Source of the DNA: Bacteroidales bacterium M5
GTDB taxonomy: Bacteria > Bacteroidota > Bacteroidia > Bacteroidales > Muribaculaceae
Length of the DNA stretch: 32,322 nt
Direction of reading: 5' to 3'
NCBI GenBank assembly: GCA_001689535.1
Contig: LUJP01000011.1
Location: 1 to 32,322, forward strand
A program made the translations under genes and the position numbers. Under the pieces are notes generated by a model. The model searched no databases and had not been told where the DNA came from. It worked only from the letters and a program-made list of their open reading frames with translations. Positions 24,244 to 32,163 of this stretch are shown piece after piece. Each line of letters starts with the position of its first letter. The first letter of the stretch is position 1.

Positions 24244-24537
24244 TCAGCGGTGGTCGCGAGCCGGGAGTAAAGGGATCTCAGATTCCGCGCTGCGCCTTAC
24301 GAGCTCCTGCCTTACGGCATCGGCCCGCTCCGCGTCCGTATCATAACGCGTGGCAAGCTCGTCGCGGAAAAAGAACAGCTTGAACACCAGAAACAGTATC
24401 GCCACCTTGATGATGATAAGCGCCCAGAGCGAACGCCCCACCGTCATGGACCGGAAACCGTCCACGTAGAAGCGCACCACGCGCCGCGGCAATCCTGCCG
24501 CCCGGGCTATCGCATTGCTTATTTTTCCTGAACGCAT
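24244..24537 (-). CDS. DUF4492 small membrane protein of the cyd operon
   Basis: 97 residues from the ATG at 24537 (MRSGKISNAIARA). One membrane segment (about 38-55, LWALIIIKVAILFLVFKLFFF) is preceded by the family signature FYVDGFRSMTVGRSLWALIIIK-like. In Bacteroidetes this family is typically encoded just upstream of cydA, as here, so it may help assemble or stabilise the oxidase; that is inferred from gene order only. A longer frame from 24588 is open, but its first 17 residues are unlike the family and overlap a likely promoter region with a TATAAT-like box (about 24581). Confidence 0.9.
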   Translation of the reverse strand: MRSGKISNAIARAAGLPRRVVRFYVDGFRSMTVGRSLWALIIIKVAILFLVFKLFFFRDELATRYDTDAERADAVRQELVRRSAESEIPLLPARDHR

Positions 24538-24647
24538 AAACGGTAAGAGCTGAACGTGAGTCACAAATATCGTTGCCAAATTATACATTTTGTTCCACTT
24601 CTACAAATCCCCGCCCCGAAATCGCCAAAAAAGCCACAGTGGCTGCC

Positions 24648-24790
24648 GACTTTACCGACCTTACAGACTTTACGGACGTTACAGACTTTACGGACGCTCC
24701 GGACTTTACAGACATTACTGGACCTTCTGAGGCTTCGGACTGGCCGGCGTGGTCCGAAGTGTCGGTAGTATCTGTAAAGTCCGTAGAGTC
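24648..24790. repeat. foldback array of 9-bp GACTTTACG-like units (copy 1)
   Basis: Eight contiguous nonamers (24648-24719), consensus GAC-N-TTAC-N, most often GACTTTACG or GACTTTACA. After a 13-nt gap comes an 8-bp perfect inverted core (CTTCGGAC at 24733-24740, GTCCGAAG at 24752-24759). About three inverted units (to 24790) can then pair with the last units of the left arm. The array lies in the 299-bp gap between the DUF4492 gene and the SusE-like gene. Because 9 is a multiple of 3 the array gives open frames encoding DFT repeats, but they have no start context and are not genes. Confidence 0.85.
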
Positions 24791-24827
24791 CCATACCTGA
24801 TGCTGCTCTTGAAGAACTGCAGAAAGA

Positions 24828-24862
24828 AAGCGCGCGTCTTCCGCGATGGGAAGGCGCGCGCC
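24828..24862 (-). terminator. hairpin terminator of the susCD operon
   Basis: GC-rich arms (24828-24842 and 24848-24862, a few mismatches) with a 5-nt loop, 25 bp past the lipoprotein stop. On the minus strand it is followed by TTTCTTTCTG. On the plus strand a run of six T follows (24863-24868), so it may work in both directions. Confidence 0.65.
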
Positions 24863-24887
24863 TTTTTTATTAAAGTTTTATTAGGGC

Positions 24888-25790
24888 TTACTGAACTTTT
24901 GTAAGAGATTCAGCAGTGAATCTCATCCAGCCTCCCATATATGAACCATTCTGGAATACACCGAAGTAGATTTCTTCATCTGTACTGATATCGAATGTTG
25001 CGTTCGTGTATTCACTGTCAAATGCAGCTTCGATAGTACCACCGTTGTAAACTTTTCCATCGGCAGCTATGCAAAGTACTACATCACAAACACCCAAGCC
25101 TGTGAAATTAACATCCGCAAGTTTCTGACCGAGATTCATTACAACAGTTGCCTGCATCGAAGAAGCATCGAAGTTAAAATTACCTTCAGCTATTACAAAT
25201 GAATAACCAGCCCAACCGGAAATATAAACGGTCTTGCCGTAGCCTTCTTCATCTGCATCAAAGCCATTTATGGTCAATACGCAAGGGCTGCTTCCGTTAA
25301 GATTCCACTGGCCAAGAACTGACTCGTAGGCGCGGGGAATCATGCCTTCGTTGTCAACGAGAGTCACAATGCAGGTGCTTTCAGTGCCTATAGTGGCGTC
25401 TTTGGCTCCGGTGATTGTGACGATGAACTGACGGTCATCGTTAATCACGTCATCACCTTTGGGATAGAACTCCACGTAACCGATCTGAGTGTCGGCGTCG
25501 ATGGTGATGGTTTTGTCGGTGATCACGTAGTGCTCGTCTTCAGTGGCGGGAGTTGTACCTGTGCCCTGAACCTCTACGGTAACCTCAACGGGGCCGTTGG
25601 CGTCGCCGGTAACCACGATGGGAACCTTGTAGTAAACACCCTGCTGCATGTCCTCCGACACACTCATGGTCGACTGCTGCATCTGTACGGTCACGCCTGA
25701 GGTGCTGTTCAGACCGTTGTCGTCGTCGTCCGAGCACGCTGTCAGTGTGAGAGCAGCGAGGGCTATCGCATATATCTTATTGAATTTCAT
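24888..25790 (-). CDS. SusE-like surface lipoprotein of a SusCD operon
   Basis: 300 residues. A lipoprotein signal ends LTLTAC, with acylated Cys19. It is followed by SDDDD, an acidic lipoprotein export signal of Bacteroidetes that directs proteins to the outer face of the outer membrane. Residues 30-150 look like a Calx-beta-type Ig-like domain (EDEHYVI, ITIDADTQIGYVEFYPKGDD, VTLVDNEG). The remainder is beta-rich and unassigned, plausibly ligand-binding. The position directly after susD is that of SusE/SusF-type glycan-binding proteins. The ligand is unknown. It has the lowest GC content of the three operon genes, most clearly in its C-terminal half. Confidence 0.85.
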   Translation of the reverse strand: MKFNKIYAIALAALTLTACSDDDDNGLNSTSGVTVQMQQSTMSVSEDMQQGVYYKVPIVVTGDANGPVEVTVEVQGTGTTPATEDEHYVITDKTITIDADTQIGYVEFYPKGDDVINDDRQFIVTITGAKDATIGTESTCIVTLVDNEGMIPRAYESVLGQWNLNGSSPCVLTINGFDADEEGYGKTVYISGWAGYSFVIAEGNFNFDASSMQATVVMNLGQKLADVNFTGLGVCDVVLCIAADGKVYNGGTIEAAFDSEYTNATFDISTDEEIYFGVFQNGSYMGGWMRFTAESLTKVQ

Positions 25791-25823
25791 TGCTGTTTAC
25801 GAATTAAATAGTTCACGAATTAA

Positions 25824-27356
25824 TTAGTAACCGGGGTTCTGCTGGCCCTTGAGCTGCGGGTTGATATCCATCTCGGCAGCGGGGATAGGCCATATATAGC
25901 GGTAGTCGTTGGGCTGATAAGTAACGGCGAGACCTGCGAGTACCCAGTTTGATTCCATGGCGGGGTTGACGGGGTATTCACCGTCGCGGGTGAAGCCTAC
26001 GCCCCAACGGCGGAGGTCGCTCATGCGGAAGCCTTCACCGATAAGCTCGCGTGTGCGCTCCTGACGAACGGCCTCGAGCAGTTCGTTACCGGCGAGATCG
26101 GTGTGGATGTAACCCTCGATGCGGTTCTCACGGAGAGTCTTGAGAGCGTTGTTGGCCACAGTGGTGTTTCCTTCAAGAGCGGCTGCTTCTGCAAGAATCA
26201 GATACTGCTCGCTCAGACGGAAGGGTTTGGGTTTGTTGCGGTAGCGGTTGGAAGCCGAGCCCTGGATTTCGGGGTTGCCGGGGAACTTCATGAACTGGTA
26301 TGCTCCGTAGGTGCTGCCGGCAATCGAGAGGTTGGCAACCTTGAAGAATGTGCTGAAACGGATGTCATTTCTCACGTCATACTGCATGAGAGTGGTGAAC
26401 GAAGGCAGATAGTCGCTGAAGGTAGGCATGTACTGATAGAAGTTCCACGCGTCGTTGAACGAACCTACAGTAGAATATTCAGCTGCGTCCACATAGGGAA
26501 CGAAGATGAGCTCGTCGCCTTCGTCGTATGTCCACATGTCAACATAGGCGTCACCCGAAACGAGGTCATAGTTGGTGTTGGCGATAACTTCACTGGCACG
26601 TGTCATGGCGGTGGCGTTGTCACCGAGCACAAGAGCCATACGGGCCTGGAGAGCTTTGATCACATAAGTGTTGAGGTATGAATCGTTGGGACCGCATGCC
26701 ACCGAATTAGCCTGCTCATACTTTGCGAGAGCGGTGTAGCCATCGGTGAGGTCATTGTTGATCTGGTCGATAAGAGCCTGCACTGTGCTGCGGCCGGGAT
26801 AGCTGCCGGTGTTGCCCGAGGGAGCATACTTGTCAACGATAGGCATGCCGAGACCCTCAGTGTTGCGGTCAACGGTAGCGGGATTCTGAACGAAGTGGTC
26901 GAGCAGATAGAAATAAACATATCCGCGGATAGTCTTGGCCTCACCGATATAGCGCTCTACGTCGGCAAGGTCCTCGGCTGTGAGCGAGCCGCCGGAGATG
27001 ATGGCGTCGGCACGTCCGAGCATGTAGTTTACGTTGGCAATCACATTGTAGCAGCCGTCGAAAGCGCTGCCGGCAATGCTGAGCGACGAGTTGAGAGAAC
27101 CGTTGGCAATCTGTGCGCCGCGGGTACCGTTGCCGTTAACACCGTTGAACTGGTCCATCTGGAGCTCGACAGAGGTCACATAGGAGCCGGAGGTAAGCGA
27201 ACGGAGCTGGCTGTAGAGACCGTTGCGGCAGGCAAGCAGTTCCTTCGCACCCTGCACCGCAGTGATGTCATCCTCCACACCCGGATTGGTGACATCCATA
27301 TCGCAGGAAGTCAGCATCGAGCATGCGGCAAAAAGAGCTATTATATATTTTTTCAT
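25824..27356 (-). CDS. SusD/RagB family nutrient-binding outer membrane lipoprotein
   Basis: 510 residues with a lipoprotein signal ending SMLTSC (Cys18). It forms the lid of the SusC barrel on the cell surface and captures oligosaccharides or peptides. Helical TPR-like N-terminal regions and the usual C-terminal SusD motifs are present: RLSEQYLILAEAAALEGN, ALKTLRENRIEGY, VRQERTRELIGEGFRMSDLRRWG, and a C-terminus ending YIWPIPAAEMDINPQLKGQNPGY-like. The start is 23 bp after the susC stop and the lipoprotein gene follows after 33 bp. Ligand specificity cannot be read from the sequence. Confidence 0.96.
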   Translation of the reverse strand: MKKYIIALFAACSMLTSCDMDVTNPGVEDDITAVQGAKELLACRNGLYSQLRSLTSGSYVTSVELQMDQFNGVNGNGTRGAQIANGSLNSSLSIAGSAFDGCYNVIANVNYMLGRADAIISGGSLTAEDLADVERYIGEAKTIRGYVYFYLLDHFVQNPATVDRNTEGLGMPIVDKYAPSGNTGSYPGRSTVQALIDQINNDLTDGYTALAKYEQANSVACGPNDSYLNTYVIKALQARMALVLGDNATAMTRASEVIANTNYDLVSGDAYVDMWTYDEGDELIFVPYVDAAEYSTVGSFNDAWNFYQYMPTFSDYLPSFTTLMQYDVRNDIRFSTFFKVANLSIAGSTYGAYQFMKFPGNPEIQGSASNRYRNKPKPFRLSEQYLILAEAAALEGNTTVANNALKTLRENRIEGYIHTDLAGNELLEAVRQERTRELIGEGFRMSDLRRWGVGFTRDGEYPVNPAMESNWVLAGLAVTYQPNDYRYIWPIPAAEMDINPQLKGQQNPGY

Positions 27357-27379
27357 TGTTGTTTTTCTGTTAGGGATAA

Positions 27380-30300
27380 TTAGAATGTTACCTCGACTCC
27401 GAACTCATACATACGGGTATTGGGATACGATGTGTACACGCCGTTGTTTTCGTATTCAGGGTCATAGCCGGTGAAGTCGGTAAGTGTCCAGAGGTTGCGT
27501 CCGGTGAAGTGGAACACCACGCTCTGCATCTTGGCAGCGTCCATCCACTTTTTGGGAAGCTGATATGCCACAGTAAGATTCTTCATGCGCAGGAACGATG
27601 AGTTCTCGAGCACGCGGGTATCCTTGCGGGGGTCGGCATCGATACCTACACCGTAAACGTCGACAACGTTAGGAATGTCGGTCACATCGCCGGGCTTGGT
27701 CCATACGTTGAGCATCTCCTTCATCTGGTTGGCCTGGGCGCCCTGCTGAGCGTAGGCATAGAAACCGCGGATGAAGTTGAGCATGTATTTCTCTGCTGCC
27801 CAGTTGAAGTCGGCGCGGAGGCTCAGGCCTTTCCAGCGTGCATCGACTCCGAAACCGCCGGTCCAGGGAGCGATAAAGCTCTTGCCGAGGCCCACAGCGT
27901 CGTTTTCGTCGTAAGTCTTGGTCTTGTTGCCGTTCTTGTCGAGCCACATAGGACGTCCGTCGCGGGGGTCAACGCCGGCAAAACGAACCTGACGGAGCTG
28001 ATTGGCATCCTTGCCCACCTCATAATAGAGGCCATATTCAGGCATGGCATAGCTATCCTTGCCGTTGAAGAGCTTTGTGATCTGGTTCTTGTTGTAATTG
28101 AAGTTTACGCGTGCGCCAACATACCAGTCTCTGTCCTGATATATATCGGCTTTCACTTCGAGTTCTACACCCTGGTTGCGCATCGAGCCGATGTTGGCCT
28201 CGCCGCTGCCGAATCCGGTGGTGGTACTCCAGGGAATTTCCATGAGCATATCCACGGTGTTCTTGAGATAGTAGTCGAAGGTTACATTCAGACGATCCCA
28301 GAGACCTACGTTGAAGCCTACGTCAAACGATCTTACGGTTTCCCATGAGAGCTCGTTGTTGGAAGCCTGTGAGATACCGAGTGAGTTGCCTCCGCCGTAA
28401 TTGTTGCCCGGAGCCACACGACCCTGATAGAGGAAGGGATCGATGCCGGAGTTACCGGTGGTACCGTAGTTGATGCGGAACTTGAGAGCGTTCAGCCAGG
28501 TATAATCCTGAAGGAACGATTCCTGCTTGGCATCCCACATGGCGCCTACAGACCAGAAGTTTGACCAGCGGTGACCGGGAGCGAACTTCGAGCTTCCGTC
28601 GCGACGGAACGATGCGTCGAGGAAGTAGCGCTCGTCGTAGTTATAAGATGCATTGGCAAAGTAAGAGTTCATCACCGTCTTGGAAATAGTCTGGGTGAGA
28701 TCGCTGATTGTAACGGATGTACCGTTCTGGAGCAGCCAGAGGTTGCCTCCGGGCTGGCCTTCGCTGAATACACCGAATCCGTTGGTCTTGCTGATGATTG
28801 CTTCCTGACCAAGAAGTACGGTAACATTGTGTACATCGTTGAAAGTGTTGCGGTACTCAGCGGTGTTGGTATAGGTGAACGAGTAGTAACGGCTCATCGT
28901 CTGCTGGTTGAAGCCGTCGAAATCGTCAAAGTTCACGTAGTCGCCCATCGGAGTGTAGAACGATTCGCTGGGCTGCTGCACGTTGGAGATGCGGTTCTCG
29001 AAGGCAGTCATAGACTGCTGAGCACGCAGGGTCACCTCCTTGATGGGGTTGATCTGCTCGTAGAGATTGGCATTGGCAGAGATGCGGTTGCGGTTAACCG
29101 AACGCTTCGCGAGCATGAAAGCGGCGTCGGTCTGGTTTGAATACTTGTAGAAGCCTGCTTTTTCGCCCCATTCTATGGCACCGGCATCATTGATTGTGTA
29201 GTAGCGGGGAGCGTCATAGGGAAGCAGACGGTATGACTGGAAGAAGGGGTTGGCTGTGTAAAGACCAGAACCTGATGCCTGATTGTTTGTCTGGTAGGCT
29301 TCATAACCGAAGTTGGAGCTAAAACCGACACGGAACCAGTCGTTTACTTTCGAGTCGACACTTGCGCGCACAGACTCGCGGCGAAGACCCGACATATAGA
29401 TAAGACCGTCCTGATTGTAGTGACCTACAGAAAGATAGTAGCGGAGATTCTCGCCACCGCCGCGAACTGCAGCCTCAAGAGAGTAGAGAGAAGCATTGTC
29501 CTTGATAAGTTCCTTGCTCCAGTCGGTGTCGATATGATATTTTTCCCAGGCATCGCGCTCGGGCTGAGATACCGGCGAGTGGATAAGATCGCGGAATTTG
29601 ATATACTCCTCGGAGTTCATCATCTCCACCTTGTCGGAAACGCGTGCGGTCCAGCCTACGTTGGCACGGACGGTAACGCGGGCCTTTTCGCCATAGTTGC
29701 CTTTCTTGGTGGTGATCACAATCACACCGTTGGCGGCGCGGCTACCGTAGATAGCGGTAGAAGCAGCGTCCTTGAGCACGGTAACGCTCTCGATATCGCT
29801 ATTGCTGAGCGAATTGAAAATCGAGGAAGTCACAGGCGCGCCATCGCATATAAAAAGAGGTGTGTTGCTTGCGTCGAGCGAGTTGAAACCGCGGATACGG
29901 ATGCTTGAAGGAGTTGAAGCGGGCTCACCGGTAGTAGAATAAATGGCGAGCCCGGCCACCTGGCCCTGAAGAGCATCCACAAAGTTCGAAGCAGGATTGT
30001 CCTCAAGCACCTTGCTGCTGACCACCTGCACTGAACCTACCACCGATCCGAGCTTCTTACCCGAGCCGTAGCCGGTAACGACTACCTCGTCGAGGTTAGT
30101 AGCGTCAGATTCGAGAGCAACGACCATTCCATCCGACAGAGTCATCGTGCGGGATACCATACCCACATAAGAAACGGTCACTTCCTTTATGGAAGCAGGA
30201 ACTGTGATGGTGAAGCGTCCGTCGATGTTAGTCACAACGCCGTTGCCTCCACCCACAGCCTTCACTGTGGCGCCGACCAGAGGTTCCTGGTCGGAGGCGC

Positions 30301-30388
30301 TTACTACCGTGCCGTGGTATGTGCGGTTCTGGGCCGCGCAGACTGCGAACGTCACGATAGCTGTAAGTAATAGAAACAGCTTTTTCAT
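27380..30388 (-). CDS. SusC/RagA family TonB-linked outer membrane protein
   Basis: 1002 residues. Signal peptide (1-19), a carboxypeptidase-regulatory-like domain (about 22-95, YHGTVVSASDQEPLVGATV), the TonB-box-like DEVVVTGYG (100-108), a plug domain with ALQGQVAGL, IRIRGFNSLD and VTVLKDAASTAIYGSRAANG, then a 22-strand barrel ending in Phe (FGVEVTF). It imports the ligand caught by SusD using TonB energy. It has no N-terminal signalling (STN) extension, so it is not expected to signal to an anti-sigma factor. No ECF sigma factor, HTCS or glycoside hydrolase is next to it in the window. Confidence 0.97.
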   Translation of the reverse strand: MKKLFLLLTAIVTFAVCAAQNRTYHGTVVSASDQEPLVGATVKAVGGGNGVVTNIDGRFTITVPASIKEVTVSYVGMVSRTMTLSDGMVVALESDATNLDEVVVTGYGSGKKLGSVVGSVQVVSSKVLEDNPASNFVDALQGQVAGLAIYSTTGEPASTPSSIRIRGFNSLDASNTPLFICDGAPVTSSIFNSLSNSDIESVTVLKDAASTAIYGSRAANGVIVITTKKGNYGEKARVTVRANVGWTARVSDKVEMMNSEEYIKFRDLIHSPVSQPERDAWEKYHIDTDWSKELIKDNASLYSLEAAVRGGGENLRYYLSVGHYNQDGLIYMSGLRRESVRASVDSKVNDWFRVGFSSNFGYEAYQTNNQASGSGLYTANPFFQSYRLLPYDAPRYYTINDAGAIEWGEKAGFYKYSNQTDAAFMLAKRSVNRNRISANANLYEQINPIKEVTLRAQQSMTAFENRISNVQQPSESFYTPMGDYVNFDDFDGFNQQTMSRYYSFTYTNTAEYRNTFNDVHNVTVLLGQEAIISKTNGFGVFSEGQPGGNLWLLQNGTSVTISDLTQTISKTVMNSYFANASYNYDERYFLDASFRRDGSSKFAPGHRWSNFWSVGAMWDAKQESFLQDYTWLNALKFRINYGTTGNSGIDPFLYQGRVAPGNNYGGGNSLGISQASNNELSWETVRSFDVGFNVGLWDRLNVTFDYYLKNTVDMLMEIPWSTTTGFGSGEANIGSMRNQGVELEVKADIYQDRDWYVGARVNFNYNKNQITKLFNGKDSYAMPEYGLYYEVGKDANQLRQVRFAGVDPRDGRPMWLDKNGNKTKTYDENDAVGLGKSFIAPWTGGFGVDARWKGLSLRADFNWAAEKYMLNFIRGFYAYAQQGAQANQMKEMLNVWTKPGDVTDIPNVVDVYGVGIDADPRKDTRVLENSSFLRMKNLTVAYQLPKKWMDAAKMQSVVFHFTGRNLWTLTDFTGYDPEYENNGVYTSYPNTRMYEFGVEVTF

Positions 30389-30479
30389 ACTAATAAAAAT
30401 TATACATAATGTTAACTATTCTTCTTTACCTTTTCCATTCTCGGGGTCGGCGGCCGGATTCCGGCGGAGCGGGGACCGG

Positions 30480-30523
30480 GACCTTACGGACTCTACGGAC
30501 ATTACCGACTTGCGGACTTTTCC
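30480..30523. repeat. short array of 9-bp GAC units (copy 2)
   Basis: Five consecutive units beginning GAC (one is 8 bp), for example GACCTTACG, GACTCTACG and GACATTACC. The same family as 24648-24790 and 31952-32043, but without a clear inverted arm. Confidence 0.7.
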
Positions 30524-30689
30524 GGTGACGACGGTCTGAGCGGCCGCGAGATTTTTTCAGCTTTAAGTTCTTTTAAGAAATCCTGTTTTAGAATCTCCAA
30601 TAACCTGTTGGTGGAGGCGTGGATGACGGGTATGTTGTTGGTGGTTAGGGGGAATGGGCTGATGGGCCAGCGGCGGGTAACAGATGCGG

Positions 30690-30727
30690 GTAACAAATGG
30701 GGTGGGGTTTTGTTGCGGGTTTGTTAC
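30690..30727. repeat. inverted repeat GTAACAAA / TTTGTTAC
   Basis: Perfect 8-bp arms (30690-30697 and 30720-30727) with a 22-bp G-rich spacer, 78 bp before the recombinase start. The left arm is the second of two GCGGGTAACA direct repeats. Its size resembles core binding sites of tyrosine recombinases, but 8 bp can arise by chance. Confidence 0.4.
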
Positions 30728-30804
30728 TGTGTTTTTGGTGTATAGTATGGGGTTTCAGGGGTTTGGTCTTTATTTTTAACGTCGGATTTATAAAGTTTTT
30801 GATA

Positions 30805-31953
30805 ATGGCAAATTTTAGGGTTTCTACTAAGGAAAAGGGGGCTGTGCGCCTCCGTGAGAAGGGTCTGGCGAACGGTAACAGGTCGCTGTATCTTGATTTT
30901 TATTACAAGGGTGAGCGGAGGTATGAGTTTTTGAGACTGTATCTTGTGGCTGATGACAGTCCGCGGGGGCGGCGGCTTAACCGGGCGACGCTGCGGGTGG
31001 CGGAGAGCGTAAGGATGAGGCGTCTGATTGAGTTTATGAAGGAGGTGCATGGCCGACCGGCGGCTGAACCGGTGAGGCGCCTTACGCTTGACGAGTGGAT
31101 GGGGCGGTTTGCCCGGAAGAAGAAGCTTTCTGGGCAGAGTCCGGCGTATTATGAGCTGATTATGAAGACGGCGCGGCATCTGAAGCTTTACCGTCCGGAG
31201 GGTGTGGCGCTGCAGGCGGTTGACAAGGAGTTCTGCCTGGGCTTTTTAGGGTATCTGAAGGGGTCGGCGCTGTCGCGGACCACGGCGGCGGGATATTTCC
31301 GCTGTCTGAACTGCGCGCTTAATTCTGCGGCGAGGGCCGAGGAGATTAAGCAGAATCCGATATTGAAGATCGATTTTCAGGAGAGGATACGGATCCCGGA
31401 GAGCAGCCGTGAGTATCTGACGCGCGAGGAGATCGTGAAGCTGGTGCGCACGCCGTGCCGCAACGCTCAGGTGAAGAAGGCTTATATGTTCGGGTGTATG
31501 TGTGCGCTGCGGTTGTCGGATATAAGGGCTTTGCGATGGGGCGATATTGTGCGCGACGGGGAGCAGTGGCGTGCGTCGATTCTGATGATTAAGACGCGGC
31601 GGAAGCTGTGGTTGCCGCTTGCTGACGAGGCTGAGAGGTGGCTGCCCGAGCGCGGTGACGCTGGCGACGGGGATTTTATTTTCCAGCTGCCTTCGCTCTG
31701 TCAGGTCAATGTGACACTGCGGCGATGGGTGAAGGAGGCTGGAATCGGGAAGCATATCACGTTTCACACGAGCCGCCACACGCACGCAACGCTGCTGCTC
31801 TCGCTGGGGGTGGATCTCTATACGGTGTCGAAGCTGCTGGGACACAGTGAGGTGCGGTCGACGCAGATTTACGGGCGCATAGTGGACCGGAAGAAGGATG
31901 AGGCGGTGAATCTTATTCCGGCGTTTTCGCTGGAGGGGGGAGGAGGGGACTGA
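30805..31953 (+). CDS. tyrosine recombinase (site-specific integrase)
   Basis: 382 residues from the ATG at 30805 (MANFRVSTKEKG); a longer frame from 30697 adds an improbable hydrophobic leader. Residues 12-50 (VRLREKGLANGNRSLYLDFY) are an arm-binding-type domain, about 90-200 a SAM-like core-binding domain, and 215-370 the catalytic domain. The full catalytic set is seen: R236 (CALRLSDIRAL), K263 (IKTRRKLW), H321 and R324 (FHTSRHTHAT), H347 (LGHSEVRSTQIYG) and nucleophile Tyr356. Such enzymes integrate elements or invert DNA segments in Bacteroidales; no excisionase or mobilisation gene accompanies it here. Its third codon positions favour G rather than the C typical of neighbouring genes, which suggests transfer. 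The stop codon lies inside the first unit of the next repeat array. Confidence 0.93.
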   Translation: MANFRVSTKEKGAVRLREKGLANGNRSLYLDFYYKGERRYEFLRLYLVADDSPRGRRLNRATLRVAESVRMRRLIEFMKEVHGRPAAEPVRRLTLDEWMGRFARKKKLSGQSPAYYELIMKTARHLKLYRPEGVALQAVDKEFCLGFLGYLKGSALSRTTAAGYFRCLNCALNSAARAEEIKQNPILKIDFQERIRIPESSREYLTREEIVKLVRTPCRNAQVKKAYMFGCMCALRLSDIRALRWGDIVRDGEQWRASILMIKTRRKLWLPLADEAERWLPERGDAGDGDFIFQLPSLCQVNVTLRRWVKEAGIGKHITFHTSRHTHATLLLSLGVDLYTVSKLLGHSEVRSTQIYGRIVDRKKDEAVNLIPAFSLEGGGGD

Positions 31954-32043
31954 CTTTACGGACGGTAGGGACTTTACGGACTTTACTGACCATACAGGCT
32001 TGCTGGCTTGTCGGTAAAGTCGGTAAAGTCCGTTGTGTCGGTA
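31952..32043. repeat. foldback array of 9-bp GACTTTACG units (copy 3)
   Basis: Five plus-strand nonamers (31952-31996) begin within the recombinase stop codon. A short centre with GGCTTGCTGGCTTG follows, then about four inverted units (about 32009-32043) that pair with the left arm over about 30 bp. The orientation of the longer arm is the same as in copy 1. It abuts the terminator of the next gene. Confidence 0.85.
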
Positions 32044-32044
32044 G

Positions 32045-32083
32045 AAAAAAGGCGGTGTGTCACGGGATTGGTGACACACCGCC
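32045..32083 (-). terminator. intrinsic terminator of the pyruvate oxidoreductase gene
   Basis: Perfect 13-bp arms (GGCGGTGTGTCAC at 32051-32063 and its complement at 32071-32083). On the minus strand they are followed by six T (32050-32045). A smaller perfect 7-bp hairpin (32095-32112) precedes it in the transcript. Confidence 0.92.
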
Positions 32084-32163
32084 GGTTATGGGTGGAAAGG
32101 CGCGGGCCTTTCGTTGGGATCGGTAAATGAATCGGGTGCTGCTGCGATTGCAGTCAGGGCCGA

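Larger units (their letters stand above)
30389..30804. other. 416-bp intergenic region between susC and the recombinase
   Basis: It holds a short nonamer array (30480-30523), then a strand-biased GT-rich stretch (about 30605-30775). That stretch has many G-runs (GGGGG at 30648, GGG at 30656, 30664 and 30675), two direct copies of GCGGGTAACA, and an inverted pair GTAACAAA (30690-30697) / TTTGTTAC (30720-30727). No convincing promoter matching TTTG-20-TAnnTTTG was found for either divergent gene. Open frames here are short and lack support. Confidence 0.6.

Noticed and set aside
24648..24790. CRISPR array
   Set aside because: Units are contiguous 9-mers without unique spacers, and no cas gene is nearby.
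24561..24800. Open frames through the nonamer array encoding DFT-type or KV-type repeats
   Set aside because: The 9-bp period keeps all frames of one strand open; there is no ribosome binding context, and the array is a foldback DNA repeat.
30395..30402. TAATTTTT on the minus strand as the susC -7 box
   Set aside because: It lies only 7 bp from the ATG and mismatches the final G; it would leave no leader.
30502..30696. 64-residue minus-strand frame upstream of susC (contains NRLLEILKQDFLKELKAEKI)
   Set aside because: The helix-like stretch is suggestive, but there is no start context, the frame runs through the nonamer array at one end, and the rest is low-complexity.
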